From Luteibacter sp. UNC138MFCol5.1 (lineage in GTDB: Bacteria; Pseudomonadota; Gammaproteobacteria; Xanthomonadales; Rhodanobacteraceae): a stretch of 64,000 bases of DNA. The stretch covers positions 302,650 to 366,649 of the forward strand of contig NZ_FODZ01000005.1 in the NCBI RefSeq assembly GCF_900110505.1. Direction: 5' to 3'. The notes below the pieces were generated by a model. The model ran no database searches, was not told where the DNA came from, and was given only the letters and a program-made list of their open reading frames with translations. Numbering within the stretch: the first letter of the stretch is position 1; the number at the start of each line of letters is the position of its first letter. This document shows, one piece after another, positions 46,901 through 54,656 of this stretch. The translations under genes were made by a program, and so were the position numbers.

Positions 46901-47003
46901 ACTGGGCGAGGACGACGCCCGTACCACCAAGACCAACCGCGAGGGCCAGGGCCAGCGCGGAGTGACGCAGGACGGATGCCTGCCGGATGCTGCGAGAACT
47001 CAT
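43959..47003 (-). CDS. Oar-like TonB-dependent receptor 1
   Basis: A 1014-residue outer-membrane receptor. The signal peptide ends near VVLA|QST. An N-terminal carboxypeptidase-regulatory-like beta domain (GDTVQISGSTGINREVPVD, VGSYDVTLKRGG) precedes the plug (VDSRTVITSEQLAKLPLART, NAYYINGFNTTDPLSGFGG, QEVLAGGYGAAYGRSAGG). The long barrel ends in Phe (RFGVSYDF). Oar-like receptors import unknown, probably peptide- or glycan-derived, substrates. ATG 47003 has GGGGAG 7 nt upstream, within a CGATCTGGGGAG that is perfectly complementary to the 3' UTRs of receptors 2 and 3. It shares long identical plug segments with receptor 2, so the two are tandem duplicates. Confidence 0.92.
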   Translation of the reverse strand: MSSRSIRQASVLRHSALALALAVGLGGTGVVLAQSTTGNIFGSGAQPGDTVQISGSTGINREVPVDAQGRYQINNLPVGSYDVTLKRGGAVVDSRKNVGLTVGKGSDVSFGTTPATAGDAQSLDSVTVTANSLPPVDVSTVDSRTVITSEQLAKLPLARTAEAIALLAPGAVAGSGYFSGPTGNALVSIGGGSVTENAYYINGFNTTDPLSGFGGITLPYGAIDQQEVLAGGYGAAYGRSAGGVISQVGKRGTNDWHFGAQVLWEPRGTRSKPVNDHYIINGDNTSAGEIYNYNKKDTQMRTVESAYAGGPLIKDTLYIFLAAEQERVDQDRVTSQDSPAYYDRSYRNPKFYGKLDWNINDSNILEVTGASNKQNYSASVYDFDYSNLTRGDYIGKDTSGNPLNKTGASLYTAKFTSYITDDLTLTALYGKMKGTYYSQIPQTDLPHIINPTLQDPSLNGGSPINNANPSTRVYDPQHKSTNTNLRVDLSYHIGDHTITAGIDNQDVRDSNDGQGTSGPGYAWEYRTNDPDKPIAGVPGGSTYVAPPGGDGYYVDRYVYDARASVRVKQRAQYIEDSWQVSDRWLVKVGLRNDQFTNYNGVSQPYLRLTSPQWAPRLGATWDVNGDSSLKIYANAGRYYLAMPASVALRSAGASLYTREYFNYTGIDANGIPTGLTPIETATGGPISSNREYGILRDPKTAASRGLKSEYQDEFILGFDKTLGDKWVYGAKATVRKLKNAIDDVGDSDAILAALERQGIDTSTVGQIQGSYLFNPGRASDFLVPNLNGGYYTAHVTNADFGFPHLKRNYYGLELYLEHPFDGKWYGKLDYLYSKSYGNSEGQVRSDIGQTDVSATVDWDFPALQVYSGGELSNSRKHVFKAYGSYQLTEEFMLSGNLTAASGSPKSCLGQFGADESDPTGYGSYYHFCYGQPSPPGAAGHNPWTFLLDLSAEYRPMWADKKLAFNITVFNALNQRERLATYPQAGTTTAVDPNYRTALFQTTPRYARFGVSYDF

Positions 47004-47237
47004 GCAAATCTCCCCAGATCGGCCCGAACCGGGCCCAAAAAAACAAGCAAAACCGACCGAGGCCGGAAAAAAAGTGGCTTCCTCGGTTCGCGTGTTCTTG
47101 GGGGACCAACCGGCGACGGACTCCTCCCAGAGCCGCGGCACCACCCTTCAGGAAACGCTCCCGACAAGCCTTGGACTTCGCTGAACGCCAGCCTTTCAAG
47201 TGGTGCAGGAAAGGGGAACTCAGCATCGTCGACGCCG

Positions 47238-47267
47238 AACATAGGCGTACGCCGACCACCGTGTCAA
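47238..47267 (-). promoter_or_regulatory. Promoter of TonB receptor 1
   Basis: A perfect -35 TTGACA (47267-47262) and TATGTT (47243-47238) are separated by 18 nt on the minus strand. The predicted start near 47231 gives a 5' leader of about 228 nt. Confidence 0.65.
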
Positions 47268-47329
47268 CAAATTATTTACACGGGATCGGCGTTTTTTCTA
47301 ACGCCATATCGGCTCCAGAGGCGGGAGCA

Positions 47330-47350
47330 ATTCCCTGAATATCAGGGATT
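47330..47350. promoter_or_regulatory. Palindrome upstream of the receptor 1 promoter
   Basis: ATTCCCTGA-ATA-TCAGGGATT is an inverted repeat matching at eight of nine positions, centred about 75 bp upstream of the -35. It may be an operator. It differs from the palindromes of receptors 2 and 3. Confidence 0.4.
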
Positions 47351-47377
47351 TTTACTTAGAATTGAAACAGTTCCGTC

Positions 47378-47409
47378 AAAAAAGCGCCCTCGTCCGCAGG
47401 GGCGAGGGC
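47378..47409 (-). terminator. Intrinsic terminator of TonB receptor 2
   Basis: On the minus strand GCCCTCG and CGAGGGC form a 7-bp stem with a 10-nt loop, followed by GC and six T residues. It lies about 100 nt after the receptor 2 stop. Confidence 0.78.
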
Positions 47410-47511
47410 GATCTGGGGAGGCATGGATGCCTTTGCCGGCGGGAGGCCTCCCTTCCCCGCCGCCGACCTTTCTTCTTGTAGCTGCTTACCTACGTTCTGC
47501 GAGCTTCCCGA

Positions 47512-50500
47512 TCAGAAGTCGTACGTGATGCCGACGCGGGCATAACGCGGAGTCGTCTGATACAGCGGGATGCCGTAGCGCGGGTTGATGGAATCGGAGG
47601 CACCGTGGATCGGGTAAACCTGCGTCTCCTTGCGCTGGTTGAAGATGTTGAACACCGTCACGTTGAAACCGAGCTTGCTGTCGGCCCACGTCGGGCGGTA
47701 TTCGATCGAGCCCGTCGCGATGTACGTCCAAGGATTGTGACCCGCCTTGCCCGGGGGCGACGGCTGGCCGTCGCACCAGTGGTAGTACGAGCCATAACCG
47801 AGGTTCGGATTCGTTTCATCCGGACCGTAGAAGCCAAGGCAGCTCTTCGGCGCGCCGGACGAGATCAGGACGTTCGCCGAGGCGAGCCATTCCGGAGCGA
47901 TCTGGTACGAGCCGTAGATCTTGAACTGGTGCTTGCGCGTGTTGGCCAGTTCGCCGTTGGCGTACTGCATGACTTCGGCGTAATCCCAGTCGACCGTCGC
48001 GGAGACCGTGTCCTGACGGATGTCCGAACGAACCTGGCCTTCCGAGTTGCCGTAGCTCTTCGAGTAGACGTAGTCGAAGCGGACCTGGTACTTGCCGTCC
48101 CACGCGTGATCGAGGTACAGCTCGAGGCCGTAGTAATTACGCTTGCTGTGCGGGAACCCGAAGTCCTCGTTGTTCATGTCGACGCTGTAGTAGCCGCCGT
48201 TGGTGTTCGGGACGAGGAACGTGTTGGCGCGCCCCGGATTGAACAGGTAGCTGCCCTGGATGTCGCCGATGGTGTCGGGGTCGATACCCTGACGGATCAT
48301 CTTCGCTTCGATGGCGCCGGCGTCGCCGACGTCGTCGATCGCGTTGCGCAGCTTGCGCACGGTCGCCTTCGCGCCGTAGGTCCACTTGTCGGTCAACGCC
48401 GCGTCGAAGCCGAGGATGAACTCATCCTGGTACTGCGACTTGATGTTGGTACCGGCGGCGGTCTTCGGGTCGCGCGGGATGCCGTACTCGCGGTTGGCCG
48501 AGATCGGGCCGCCCGTGCTGCTGAAGATCGGAGTCAGGCCCGTCGGGATGCCGTTCGCGTCGATGCCCGTGTAGTTGAAGTATTCACGGGTGTAGAGCGA
48601 CGCACCGGCGGAACGCAGGGCGACGGACGCCGGCAGCGCGAGGAAGTAACGGCCGGCGTTGGCGTAGATCTTCAGGCTCGAGTCGCCGTTGACGTCCCAG
48701 GTGGCGCCGAGGCGCGGCGCCCACTGCGGCGTGGTCAGGCGGAGGTACGGCTCGCCGTTCTGGTTGTAGTTCGTGAACTGGTCGTTACGCAGACCCAGCT
48801 TCACCAACCAGCGGTCGTCGACCTGCCAAGAGTCTTCGATGTACTGGGCGCGCTGCGTCGTGCGCACCGAGGCGGCGGTGCTGTAGACGTAACGGGCCAC
48901 GTAGTAGCCGCGGCCACCCGGCGGTGCGACATAAGCCGCGTCGGTCGGGTTGCGACCGATGATCGGCGTGCCCGGCGTGCCCTTGGTGTATTCCCAGGCA
49001 TAACCCGGGCCCGAGGTGGTGATGCCGTCGTTCTTGTCGAGCACCTTCTGGTTATCGATACCGGCGGTGATCGTGTGATCGCCGGCGCGATAGCTCAGGT
49101 CGATGCGCAGGTTGGTGTTGGTCGACTTGTGGCGCGGATCGGCGACCTGCGCGGACGGGTTCTCGTTGCTGATGGCGCCGCCGCCGGTCAGCAGGGGATC
49201 CTGCTGCGTGGCCTGGAGGATCGCCGGCAGCGTCGAATTCGACGTCGCGGTGTAGTACGTGCCCTTCATCTTGCCGTAGAGGGCGGTCAGCGTCAGGTCA
49301 TCGGTGATGTAGCTCGTGAACTTGGCGCTGTAGACGTCCGCACCGGACTTGTTCTGCGGTGCGCCAGCCGTGTCCTTGCCAACATAATCGCCGCGGGTGT
49401 GCGTGGCGTAGTCGAAATCGTAGATCGAAGCGTCGTAGTTCTGCTTGTTCGACGCACCGGTCAATTCAAGGATGTTGCTGTCGTTGATGTTCCAGTCGAT
49501 CTTCGCGTAGTACTTCGGATTGCGGTAGTTCTGCTTGTAGACGAACGGTGCCGCGACGCTGGTGGTGACGTCACCCTGGCGACGCTCCTGCTCGGCGGCG
49601 AGGAAGACGTAGAGGGTGTCCTTGATCAGCGGACCGCCCGCGTAGGCGGAATACGTGGTACGCCAGAACTTGTCGTCCTTGTTGTCATCGTAGACCTGAC
49701 CCGCGAGCGGGCCGTACTTGCGGTAGTAGTTGTTCGGGCTGGCCTTCGCGCCCTTCGGCTCCCACAGCACCTGGCCACCGAAGTGCCATTCGTTCGTGCC
49801 GCGCTTACCGACCTGGCTGATGACGCCGCCCGACGAACGGCCGTACGCCGCGCCGTAGCCGCCGGCCAGCACTTCCTGCTGGTCGATCGCGCCGTACGGC
49901 AGCGTGATGCCGCCGAAGCCGCTGAGCGGATCGGTCGTGTTGAAGCCGTTGATGTAGTACGCGTTCTCGGTGACCGCGCTACCCGCGATCGAAACGAGCG
50001 GGTTGCCGGTCGGGCCGACGAAGAACGAGCTACCCGCCACGGCGCCCGGCGCGAGCAGCGCGATGGCTTCGGCGGTGCGCGCCAGCGGCAGCTTGGCGAG
50101 CTGCTCGGACGTGATGACGGTGCGCGAATCGACGGTGGACACGTCGATCGACGGCAGCGCGTTGGCCGAGACGGTCACGCCTTCGAGATTCGAGGTGTCG
50201 GCGGCCGTGGTGGCGCCAGCGAAATTCACGGTGGTACCGGCGCCGACGACAATGCCGACGTTGTCACGCGAGTCGACCACGGCACCGCCGCGGCTGACCG
50301 AAACCTTGTAGGTACCCGTCTGCAGGTTGTCGACCGTGTACTTGCCCGACGGATCGACCGTGGTCGAGCGGGTCACGCCGGTGTTGCTCGTCACGGTGAC
50401 GGTGTCGCCCGACTGGGCCTGACCGGTGATGCGGCCGACCGTGGACTGCGCGAAGACCGCGCCCGACATGGTGACGAGGCCGATGGCCATGGCCAGAGCA

Positions 50501-50541
50501 GTCCGGCGCCCCAGCGCGGATCGATATTGACGCGAACTCAT
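47512..50541 (-). CDS. Oar-like TonB-dependent receptor 2
   Basis: A 1009-residue paralogue of receptor 1 with the same layout: signal peptide (SGAVFA|QST), an N-terminal carboxypeptidase-like domain (GDTVTVTSNTGVTRSTTVD, TGTYKVSVSRGG), a plug containing VDSRTVITSEQLAKLPLART and QEVLAGGYGAAYGRSSGG, and a barrel ending RVGITYDF. Plug and periplasmic turns are nearly identical to receptor 1, while extracellular-loop stretches differ, as expected if ligand specificity has diverged. GGGGAG lies about 7 nt before ATG 50541. Promoter, leader and upstream palindrome resemble those of receptor 3 rather than receptor 1. Confidence 0.92.
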   Translation of the reverse strand: MSSRQYRSALGRRTALAMAIGLVTMSGAVFAQSTVGRITGQAQSGDTVTVTSNTGVTRSTTVDPSGKYTVDNLQTGTYKVSVSRGGAVVDSRDNVGIVVGAGTTVNFAGATTAADTSNLEGVTVSANALPSIDVSTVDSRTVITSEQLAKLPLARTAEAIALLAPGAVAGSSFFVGPTGNPLVSIAGSAVTENAYYINGFNTTDPLSGFGGITLPYGAIDQQEVLAGGYGAAYGRSSGGVISQVGKRGTNEWHFGGQVLWEPKGAKASPNNYYRKYGPLAGQVYDDNKDDKFWRTTYSAYAGGPLIKDTLYVFLAAEQERRQGDVTTSVAAPFVYKQNYRNPKYYAKIDWNINDSNILELTGASNKQNYDASIYDFDYATHTRGDYVGKDTAGAPQNKSGADVYSAKFTSYITDDLTLTALYGKMKGTYYTATSNSTLPAILQATQQDPLLTGGGAISNENPSAQVADPRHKSTNTNLRIDLSYRAGDHTITAGIDNQKVLDKNDGITTSGPGYAWEYTKGTPGTPIIGRNPTDAAYVAPPGGRGYYVARYVYSTAASVRTTQRAQYIEDSWQVDDRWLVKLGLRNDQFTNYNQNGEPYLRLTTPQWAPRLGATWDVNGDSSLKIYANAGRYFLALPASVALRSAGASLYTREYFNYTGIDANGIPTGLTPIFSSTGGPISANREYGIPRDPKTAAGTNIKSQYQDEFILGFDAALTDKWTYGAKATVRKLRNAIDDVGDAGAIEAKMIRQGIDPDTIGDIQGSYLFNPGRANTFLVPNTNGGYYSVDMNNEDFGFPHSKRNYYGLELYLDHAWDGKYQVRFDYVYSKSYGNSEGQVRSDIRQDTVSATVDWDYAEVMQYANGELANTRKHQFKIYGSYQIAPEWLASANVLISSGAPKSCLGFYGPDETNPNLGYGSYYHWCDGQPSPPGKAGHNPWTYIATGSIEYRPTWADSKLGFNVTVFNIFNQRKETQVYPIHGASDSINPRYGIPLYQTTPRYARVGITYDF

Positions 50542-50718
50542 GTTGCTTCTCCCCGAGAAAAATACCGCATCGCCAAACGGGCGATTTCCGGCAAGCCGAA
50601 CCCGCCCCGGCCTGCGCCAGGTTTGCTTACGGTTCGGTACTGAAAAGGTCCCTCAAAACAACGGTATCCGTGAAAGGATCCCGCCCCCGAAATGCCACGG
50701 GTGACGTGGCCTGCATCA

Positions 50719-50747
50719 CATATACGAAAGCGGTCACATATTCGCAA
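50719..50747 (-). promoter_or_regulatory. Promoter of TonB receptor 2
   Basis: Minus-strand TTGCGA (50747-50742) and TATATG (50724-50719) with a 17-nt spacer. The -10 sits in the string CACATATACG that also forms the -10 of receptor 3. Confidence 0.55.
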
Positions 50748-50886
50748 TACGCATTTTTCACGGAAACTTTACTTGTCGACGCAGCTATTTGCGTGACAGC
50801 ATCGCTGCGCCGCGCGTGAATCGTGGTTCGTCACAAACACTTACGCATGCAACAAGTTTCGGGAACGCCGACGAGAGCGAATTCGG

Positions 50887-50904
50887 CCTAGGAATCATTC
50901 CTAG
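50887..50904. promoter_or_regulatory. Palindromic operator candidate upstream of receptor 2
   Basis: CTAGGAAT-C-ATTCCTAG is a perfect 8-1-8 palindrome directly abutting the A-run of the receptor 3 terminator. A near copy occurs at the matching position upstream of receptor 3, and in both cases CACTTACGC stands 48-49 bp to the left. Confidence 0.5.
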
Positions 50905-50935
50905 AAAAAAAGCCCCCGACCGGGCGGCCGAGGGC
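50905..50935 (-). terminator. Intrinsic terminator of TonB receptor 3
   Basis: On the minus strand GCCCUCG pairs with CGGGGGC (one G-U pair) around a GC-rich inner stem, followed by seven T residues. It lies about 90 nt after the receptor 3 stop. Confidence 0.75.
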
Positions 50936-51026
50936 GATCTGGGGAGAGCTTTTTTGTCGCCCGCGGGGTGGAACACCACCCCGGGACTCTTCTTGTTTTA
51001 CGAACTTTCGTGTCTTGCTTGCCCGA

Positions 51027-54000
51027 TCAGAAGTCGTAGCGGGCGGTGAAGCGGACGGTACGCGGATCCGTGAAGTTCAGCTTGCGGTCGTACAGCGGGC
51101 TGACCGTGGAGCGCGACGAGGCGTAGCGCGGATAGAACGCGGTCGGCGTCTGCTTGTTGAGGACGTTGAGCACGTCGATCTGGAAGGTCAGGTTCTTGTC
51201 CAGCCAGCTCGGCGTGTAGGCCGCGTTGAGATTGACGATGTACGTCCACGGCGTGCTGCCGTGCGAACCGCGCGGCGAACGCTCGTAGCCCGCCGTGCCC
51301 GGGAGACCGCACCAGTAGTAGAACGCGCCGTTGTACAAGCCCGCATCCGGGGTCGGATAGAAGCTCGTGCAGTTCTTCGGACGGCCCGACGCGATGTTCA
51401 CGTTGGCGCCGAAACGCAGGTCGTCGGTCATCTGGTAGTAGCCGAAGGCCTTGATCTGGTGCGTGCGATTGTTCGGCAGCTTGCCGTTCGCGCCCACCAT
51501 CAGCTGCGGGAGATCCCAGTCCTGCGTGACCGAAACGTCGGCCTGGCCACCGTTACCGGTGTCGAGATCCGAGGCCAGCTGACCTTCCGTGTTGCCGTAG
51601 CTACGCGACCAGGTGTAGTCGATGCGGCCGTACCACTTGTTGGCGAACGGATGCTCGAGGTACAGATCGACGGCGTAGTACTTGCGCTTCAGATCCGGGA
51701 GCTGCAGCTCTTCCTTCGTGTAATGGCGCGCGACGAACGTACCGTCGTCCTGCTGCTGCAGGAACGTGTTGCCGGTGCCGGGGTTGAACAGGAAGCACGA
51801 GCCACCGAGGGCGGGGGTGCAGGTATCGTCGATCGCGCTGCGCAGCTGGCGCCACGTCAGCTTGGCGCCCCAGTTCAGGCTCGGCGTGATCGCCTGGTCG
51901 AGACCGGCGATGTACTCGTCCTGGTAATGCGACTTGAGGCCCTTCGCCGCGACCGTGCGCGGATCCGGTGCGACGCCGCACTCGAGGTTGGCCGACACGG
52001 CGTTGGTGCCGCCGCAGGTGTAGCCCACCGACTGGTCCACCGCCACCGGAACGAGCCCGGTCGGCGCACCGGTGCGCGGATCGACGCCCGTGTAGGTGAA
52101 GTACTCGGACGTGCCGAGCGAACCCGAAGCGGCGCGCACAGCGACGTTGTTGGGCATCGCCAGGTGGTAACGACCGGCGTTGGCGTAGAGCTTCAGGGTG
52201 GAGTCGCCGTAGACGTCCCACGACACACCGAGGCGCGGCGCGAGCTGGTGGCGCTGCTTCGCGTAGACCTGGTTGGCGCCGTTGTAGTTCTTGAACTGTT
52301 CGTTACGCAGGCCGGCGTAGATCAGCCAGCGATCGGTCAGCTGCCAGTGGTCTTCGAGGTACTGCGATTCCTGAACCGTCTTCACCTTGGCGACGGCGGT
52401 CTGGAAGTTGCGATTGACGTAGTAACCCTGGGTGCCCAGGCCGCCCGCCGAGGCAGGCGAGCCGACGCCGTGGCCTTCGTCGATCGGATCGTCCGGATCG
52501 TTCTGGACGTTGTAGTTCCAGCTGTAGCCGCCCGGGAGGGCCGTGCCGGTGAACGACTTCGCTTCCTGGTGATCGGCACCGAAGCGGATGTCGTGATCGC
52601 CGAGGCGGTACTCGAGGTCGACGCGCCAGCCGTTGGTCTTGTCGTTCGAGCCCGGGACGCGGACCAGCGTCGAGGTGCTCTGGCAGCTACCGTAGGCGAT
52701 GCCCGGCGCATTCGCGTTGTTCGCGACGGTGACCAGCGGGCATTCCGGGTTGTAGTTGTACGGCGTCTGGACGTGATTGACCTTCTGCGTGCCGTACAGG
52801 GCCGACACCGTGAAGTTGTCGGTGATGTAGCCGGTGTACTTGCCGATGTACAGGTCGCCGCCGTCCTTCGTGTACACACCGCCGTTCTGCGTCGTGCCGT
52901 GCGTCTGCGTGGCGTAGTTGAACGCGTACGTTTCCGAGGTGTACTCGGACTTGTCCGAAACGCCGGTCAGTTCGATGTGGTGGTCGTCGGTGATGTTCCA
53001 GTCGATCTTCGCCAACCAGCGCGGGATCTTGTACCGGTATTCGTTCCAGCCGTTGGTGCGGCCAGCGACCGAGGTGATCGCGCCCGCGGTCGGGTTCGAA
53101 GCGATGCCCGCACCCTCGCGACGATTCATTTCGGCGTCGACGTAGAAGAACAGCTTGTCCTTGATCAGCGGGCCGCTGACATAGGCACCCACCGTCGAGC
53201 GCCAGAACTCGTTGCCCGCGAAGTACTGGTAGAGCGTCTTGTCGGTAGCCGGATAGAAGCCGGTATCGCCATAGTTCGCGTTACGCGGCTTGGCGCGCGT
53301 GCCGGTCGGCTCCCAGATCGTGTAGACGCCGCCGTGCCACTCGTTGGTACCACGCTTGGTCACGATGTTGATGACGCCGCCGGTGGAGCGGCCGAATTCG
53401 GCGCCGTATCCGCCGAGGAGCACCTGCTGCTGGTCGATCGCGTCGAACGGCAGCTGGGTCAGGCCGATCGAGGTCAGCGGGTTGGTGACCGCGTAGCCGT
53501 TGATGAAGTACGCGTTCTCGGACGACGCCGAACCGCCGAAGCTGGGCACCGGGTTACCGAGCGCATCCTTGTAGCTGTTGTTGCCGATGACGCCCGGCGC
53601 CAGCAGCGCGGCGGCGAGCACGTCGCGCGTGATCGGCAGCTTGTTGAGCTGCTCGGCCGTGAGCACCGTGCGCGTATCGACCGACGACACGTCGATCGAC
53701 GGCATGGCCGTGGCGCTGACGGACACGCCCTCGAGCGTGCTGGCTTCGGTGGCCGACGCCGGCGAACCGAAGGAAACTTCCGAGCCCTGCGAGATCGTCA
53801 CCGCGACGTCGTCGCGCGTGCTGACGACCGTGCCGTTGTTCTCCAGGGTTACCTTGTAGGTACCCGGCTGGAGCGAGCTGAAGCGATAGCGACCGTTCGC
53901 ATCGACCGGAATCGAACGCGAGAAACCCGTCTGCGGATTCGTCACGGTGACGGTCGTGCCCTGCTGCGGATTGGCCTGGCCGAAGATCGAACCGGTCACG

Positions 54001-54104
54001 TTCGACTGGGCAAGCGCGCCGCCCGAGATGGCGCCCATGCTGATGGCGAGGGCCAGTGCGGTGCGGCGACCGAAGGTCGTCGCCCGATGGTTACGCGAGT
54101 TCAT
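51027..54104 (-). CDS. Oar-like TonB-dependent receptor 3
   Basis: A 1025-residue receptor of the same architecture but more diverged. It has a signal peptide (SGGALA|QSN), a carboxypeptidase-like domain (TTVTVTNPQTGFSRSIPVD, PGTYKVTLENNG) and a plug with VDTRTVLTAEQLNKLPITRD, NAYFINGYAVTNPLTSIGL and QQVLLGGYGAEFGRSTGGV. The barrel ends VRFTARYDF. Cys pairs appear in loops (for example CTPALGGSC). ATG 54104 has GGGGAGAGG about 6 nt upstream and is preferred over the upstream in-frame extension. An XRE-like regulator gene lies divergently upstream. Confidence 0.92.
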   Translation of the reverse strand: MNSRNHRATTFGRRTALALAISMGAISGGALAQSNVTGSIFGQANPQQGTTVTVTNPQTGFSRSIPVDANGRYRFSSLQPGTYKVTLENNGTVVSTRDDVAVTISQGSEVSFGSPASATEASTLEGVSVSATAMPSIDVSSVDTRTVLTAEQLNKLPITRDVLAAALLAPGVIGNNSYKDALGNPVPSFGGSASSENAYFINGYAVTNPLTSIGLTQLPFDAIDQQQVLLGGYGAEFGRSTGGVINIVTKRGTNEWHGGVYTIWEPTGTRAKPRNANYGDTGFYPATDKTLYQYFAGNEFWRSTVGAYVSGPLIKDKLFFYVDAEMNRREGAGIASNPTAGAITSVAGRTNGWNEYRYKIPRWLAKIDWNITDDHHIELTGVSDKSEYTSETYAFNYATQTHGTTQNGGVYTKDGGDLYIGKYTGYITDNFTVSALYGTQKVNHVQTPYNYNPECPLVTVANNANAPGIAYGSCQSTSTLVRVPGSNDKTNGWRVDLEYRLGDHDIRFGADHQEAKSFTGTALPGGYSWNYNVQNDPDDPIDEGHGVGSPASAGGLGTQGYYVNRNFQTAVAKVKTVQESQYLEDHWQLTDRWLIYAGLRNEQFKNYNGANQVYAKQRHQLAPRLGVSWDVYGDSTLKLYANAGRYHLAMPNNVAVRAASGSLGTSEYFTYTGVDPRTGAPTGLVPVAVDQSVGYTCGGTNAVSANLECGVAPDPRTVAAKGLKSHYQDEYIAGLDQAITPSLNWGAKLTWRQLRSAIDDTCTPALGGSCFLFNPGTGNTFLQQQDDGTFVARHYTKEELQLPDLKRKYYAVDLYLEHPFANKWYGRIDYTWSRSYGNTEGQLASDLDTGNGGQADVSVTQDWDLPQLMVGANGKLPNNRTHQIKAFGYYQMTDDLRFGANVNIASGRPKNCTSFYPTPDAGLYNGAFYYWCGLPGTAGYERSPRGSHGSTPWTYIVNLNAAYTPSWLDKNLTFQIDVLNVLNKQTPTAFYPRYASSRSTVSPLYDRKLNFTDPRTVRFTARYDF

Positions 54105-54287
54105 CAATACCTCTCCCCTAGAAAAAGTCACGAATCGCAACAAAATGCGATGCCATTTATGGCAAGCCGATCCCGTCCTGGCAGAGCCAGGATTTGCGTG
54201 AACGGTCTTTGCGTTTTCCCCTTGCAATGCGCCGTCCCGGCAGGACGGACGCACCCCTCACACCGCGATCGTGCGCGGATGCGTTCA

Positions 54288-54316
54288 CATATACGTAAGG
54301 TTTAGCGGTTCGGCAA
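54288..54316 (-). promoter_or_regulatory. Promoter of TonB receptor 3
   Basis: Minus-strand TTGCCG (54316-54311) and TATATG (54293-54288) are separated by 17 nt, as in receptor 2. The leader is about 177 nt. Confidence 0.55.
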
Positions 54317-54451
54317 CCACAAATTTCACGCCTGGATAACCTGTTTTCGCAATGACTTACACGACAGGTTCGGCGGATACGCAAAATTGTGCGGCATGGC
54401 AGGCACTTACGCGGTCGCCAACCATGACCTTTGGCATAGGTGCGAATCTGG

Positions 54452-54469
54452 CCTAGGAAACATTCCTAA
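54452..54469. promoter_or_regulatory. Palindromic operator candidate upstream of receptor 3
   Basis: CCTAGGAAACATTCCTAA is a slightly decayed copy of the palindrome at 50887-50904. It is centred about 170 bp upstream of the -10, close to the distance seen for receptor 2, and lies between receptor 3 and the divergent XRE gene. Confidence 0.45.
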
Positions 54470-54656
54470 TGGAATCAGCCGTAAAGATGCCGCGATCGAA
54501 TGAATTTCGAGCCTCATCGCAAGCGACGCACCGCAAGTTTGCGAAACTTCTCAAGCGAAAGGCTTTCGAAGGGAAATTCCTGTACACCGAAGCCGTGGGT
54601 CGCGCGTTGTGCGCGAGACGCCGGGGGGCGATTTCCGAATGACGAGGTTCCATCGC

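Larger units (their letters stand above)
47004..47511. other. Intergenic region between receptors 1 and 2
   Basis: This 508-bp gap carries, reading leftwards from the receptor 2 stop, the receptor 2 3' UTR and terminator, then a palindrome, a strong promoter and a 228-nt leader for receptor 1. A GGCCCG-AAC-CGGGCC stem (47021-47035) abuts the receptor 1 ribosome binding site. No further gene is visible. Confidence 0.6.
50542..51026. other. Intergenic region between receptors 2 and 3
   Basis: This 485-bp gap holds the receptor 3 3' UTR and terminator on the right. Leftwards it has a perfect palindrome, a promoter and a leader of about 170 nt for receptor 2. The leader contains GGCAAGCCGA and a CGGCC/GCCAGG stem region that also occur in the receptor 3 leader. 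No gene is visible. Confidence 0.6.
54105..54656. other. Regulatory region between receptor 3 and the XRE regulator
   Basis: This 552-bp gap has no gene. Reading rightwards it contains the receptor 3 leader with TGCCAT-TT-ATGGCA (54151-54164) and CCTGGC-AGA-GCCAGG (54177-54191) stem-loops, the receptor 3 promoter, a CACTTACGC motif (54404-54412) and a CCTAGG palindrome (54452-54469). About 190 bp of featureless, lower-GC sequence precedes the regulator start. Confidence 0.6.

Noticed and set aside
53641..53760. Possible frameshift in receptor 3, because its plug differs from receptors 1 and 2
   Set aside because: The frame is continuous and all plug motifs are present in order. The differences look like ordinary divergence.
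43842..54305. Three long plus-strand frames opposite the TonB receptors (about 1000-1200 codons each)
   Set aside because: They are low-complexity Arg/Val/Asp-rich shadows of the receptor genes, with no start signals or recognisable domains. The minus-strand receptors have signal peptides, ribosome binding sites and terminators.
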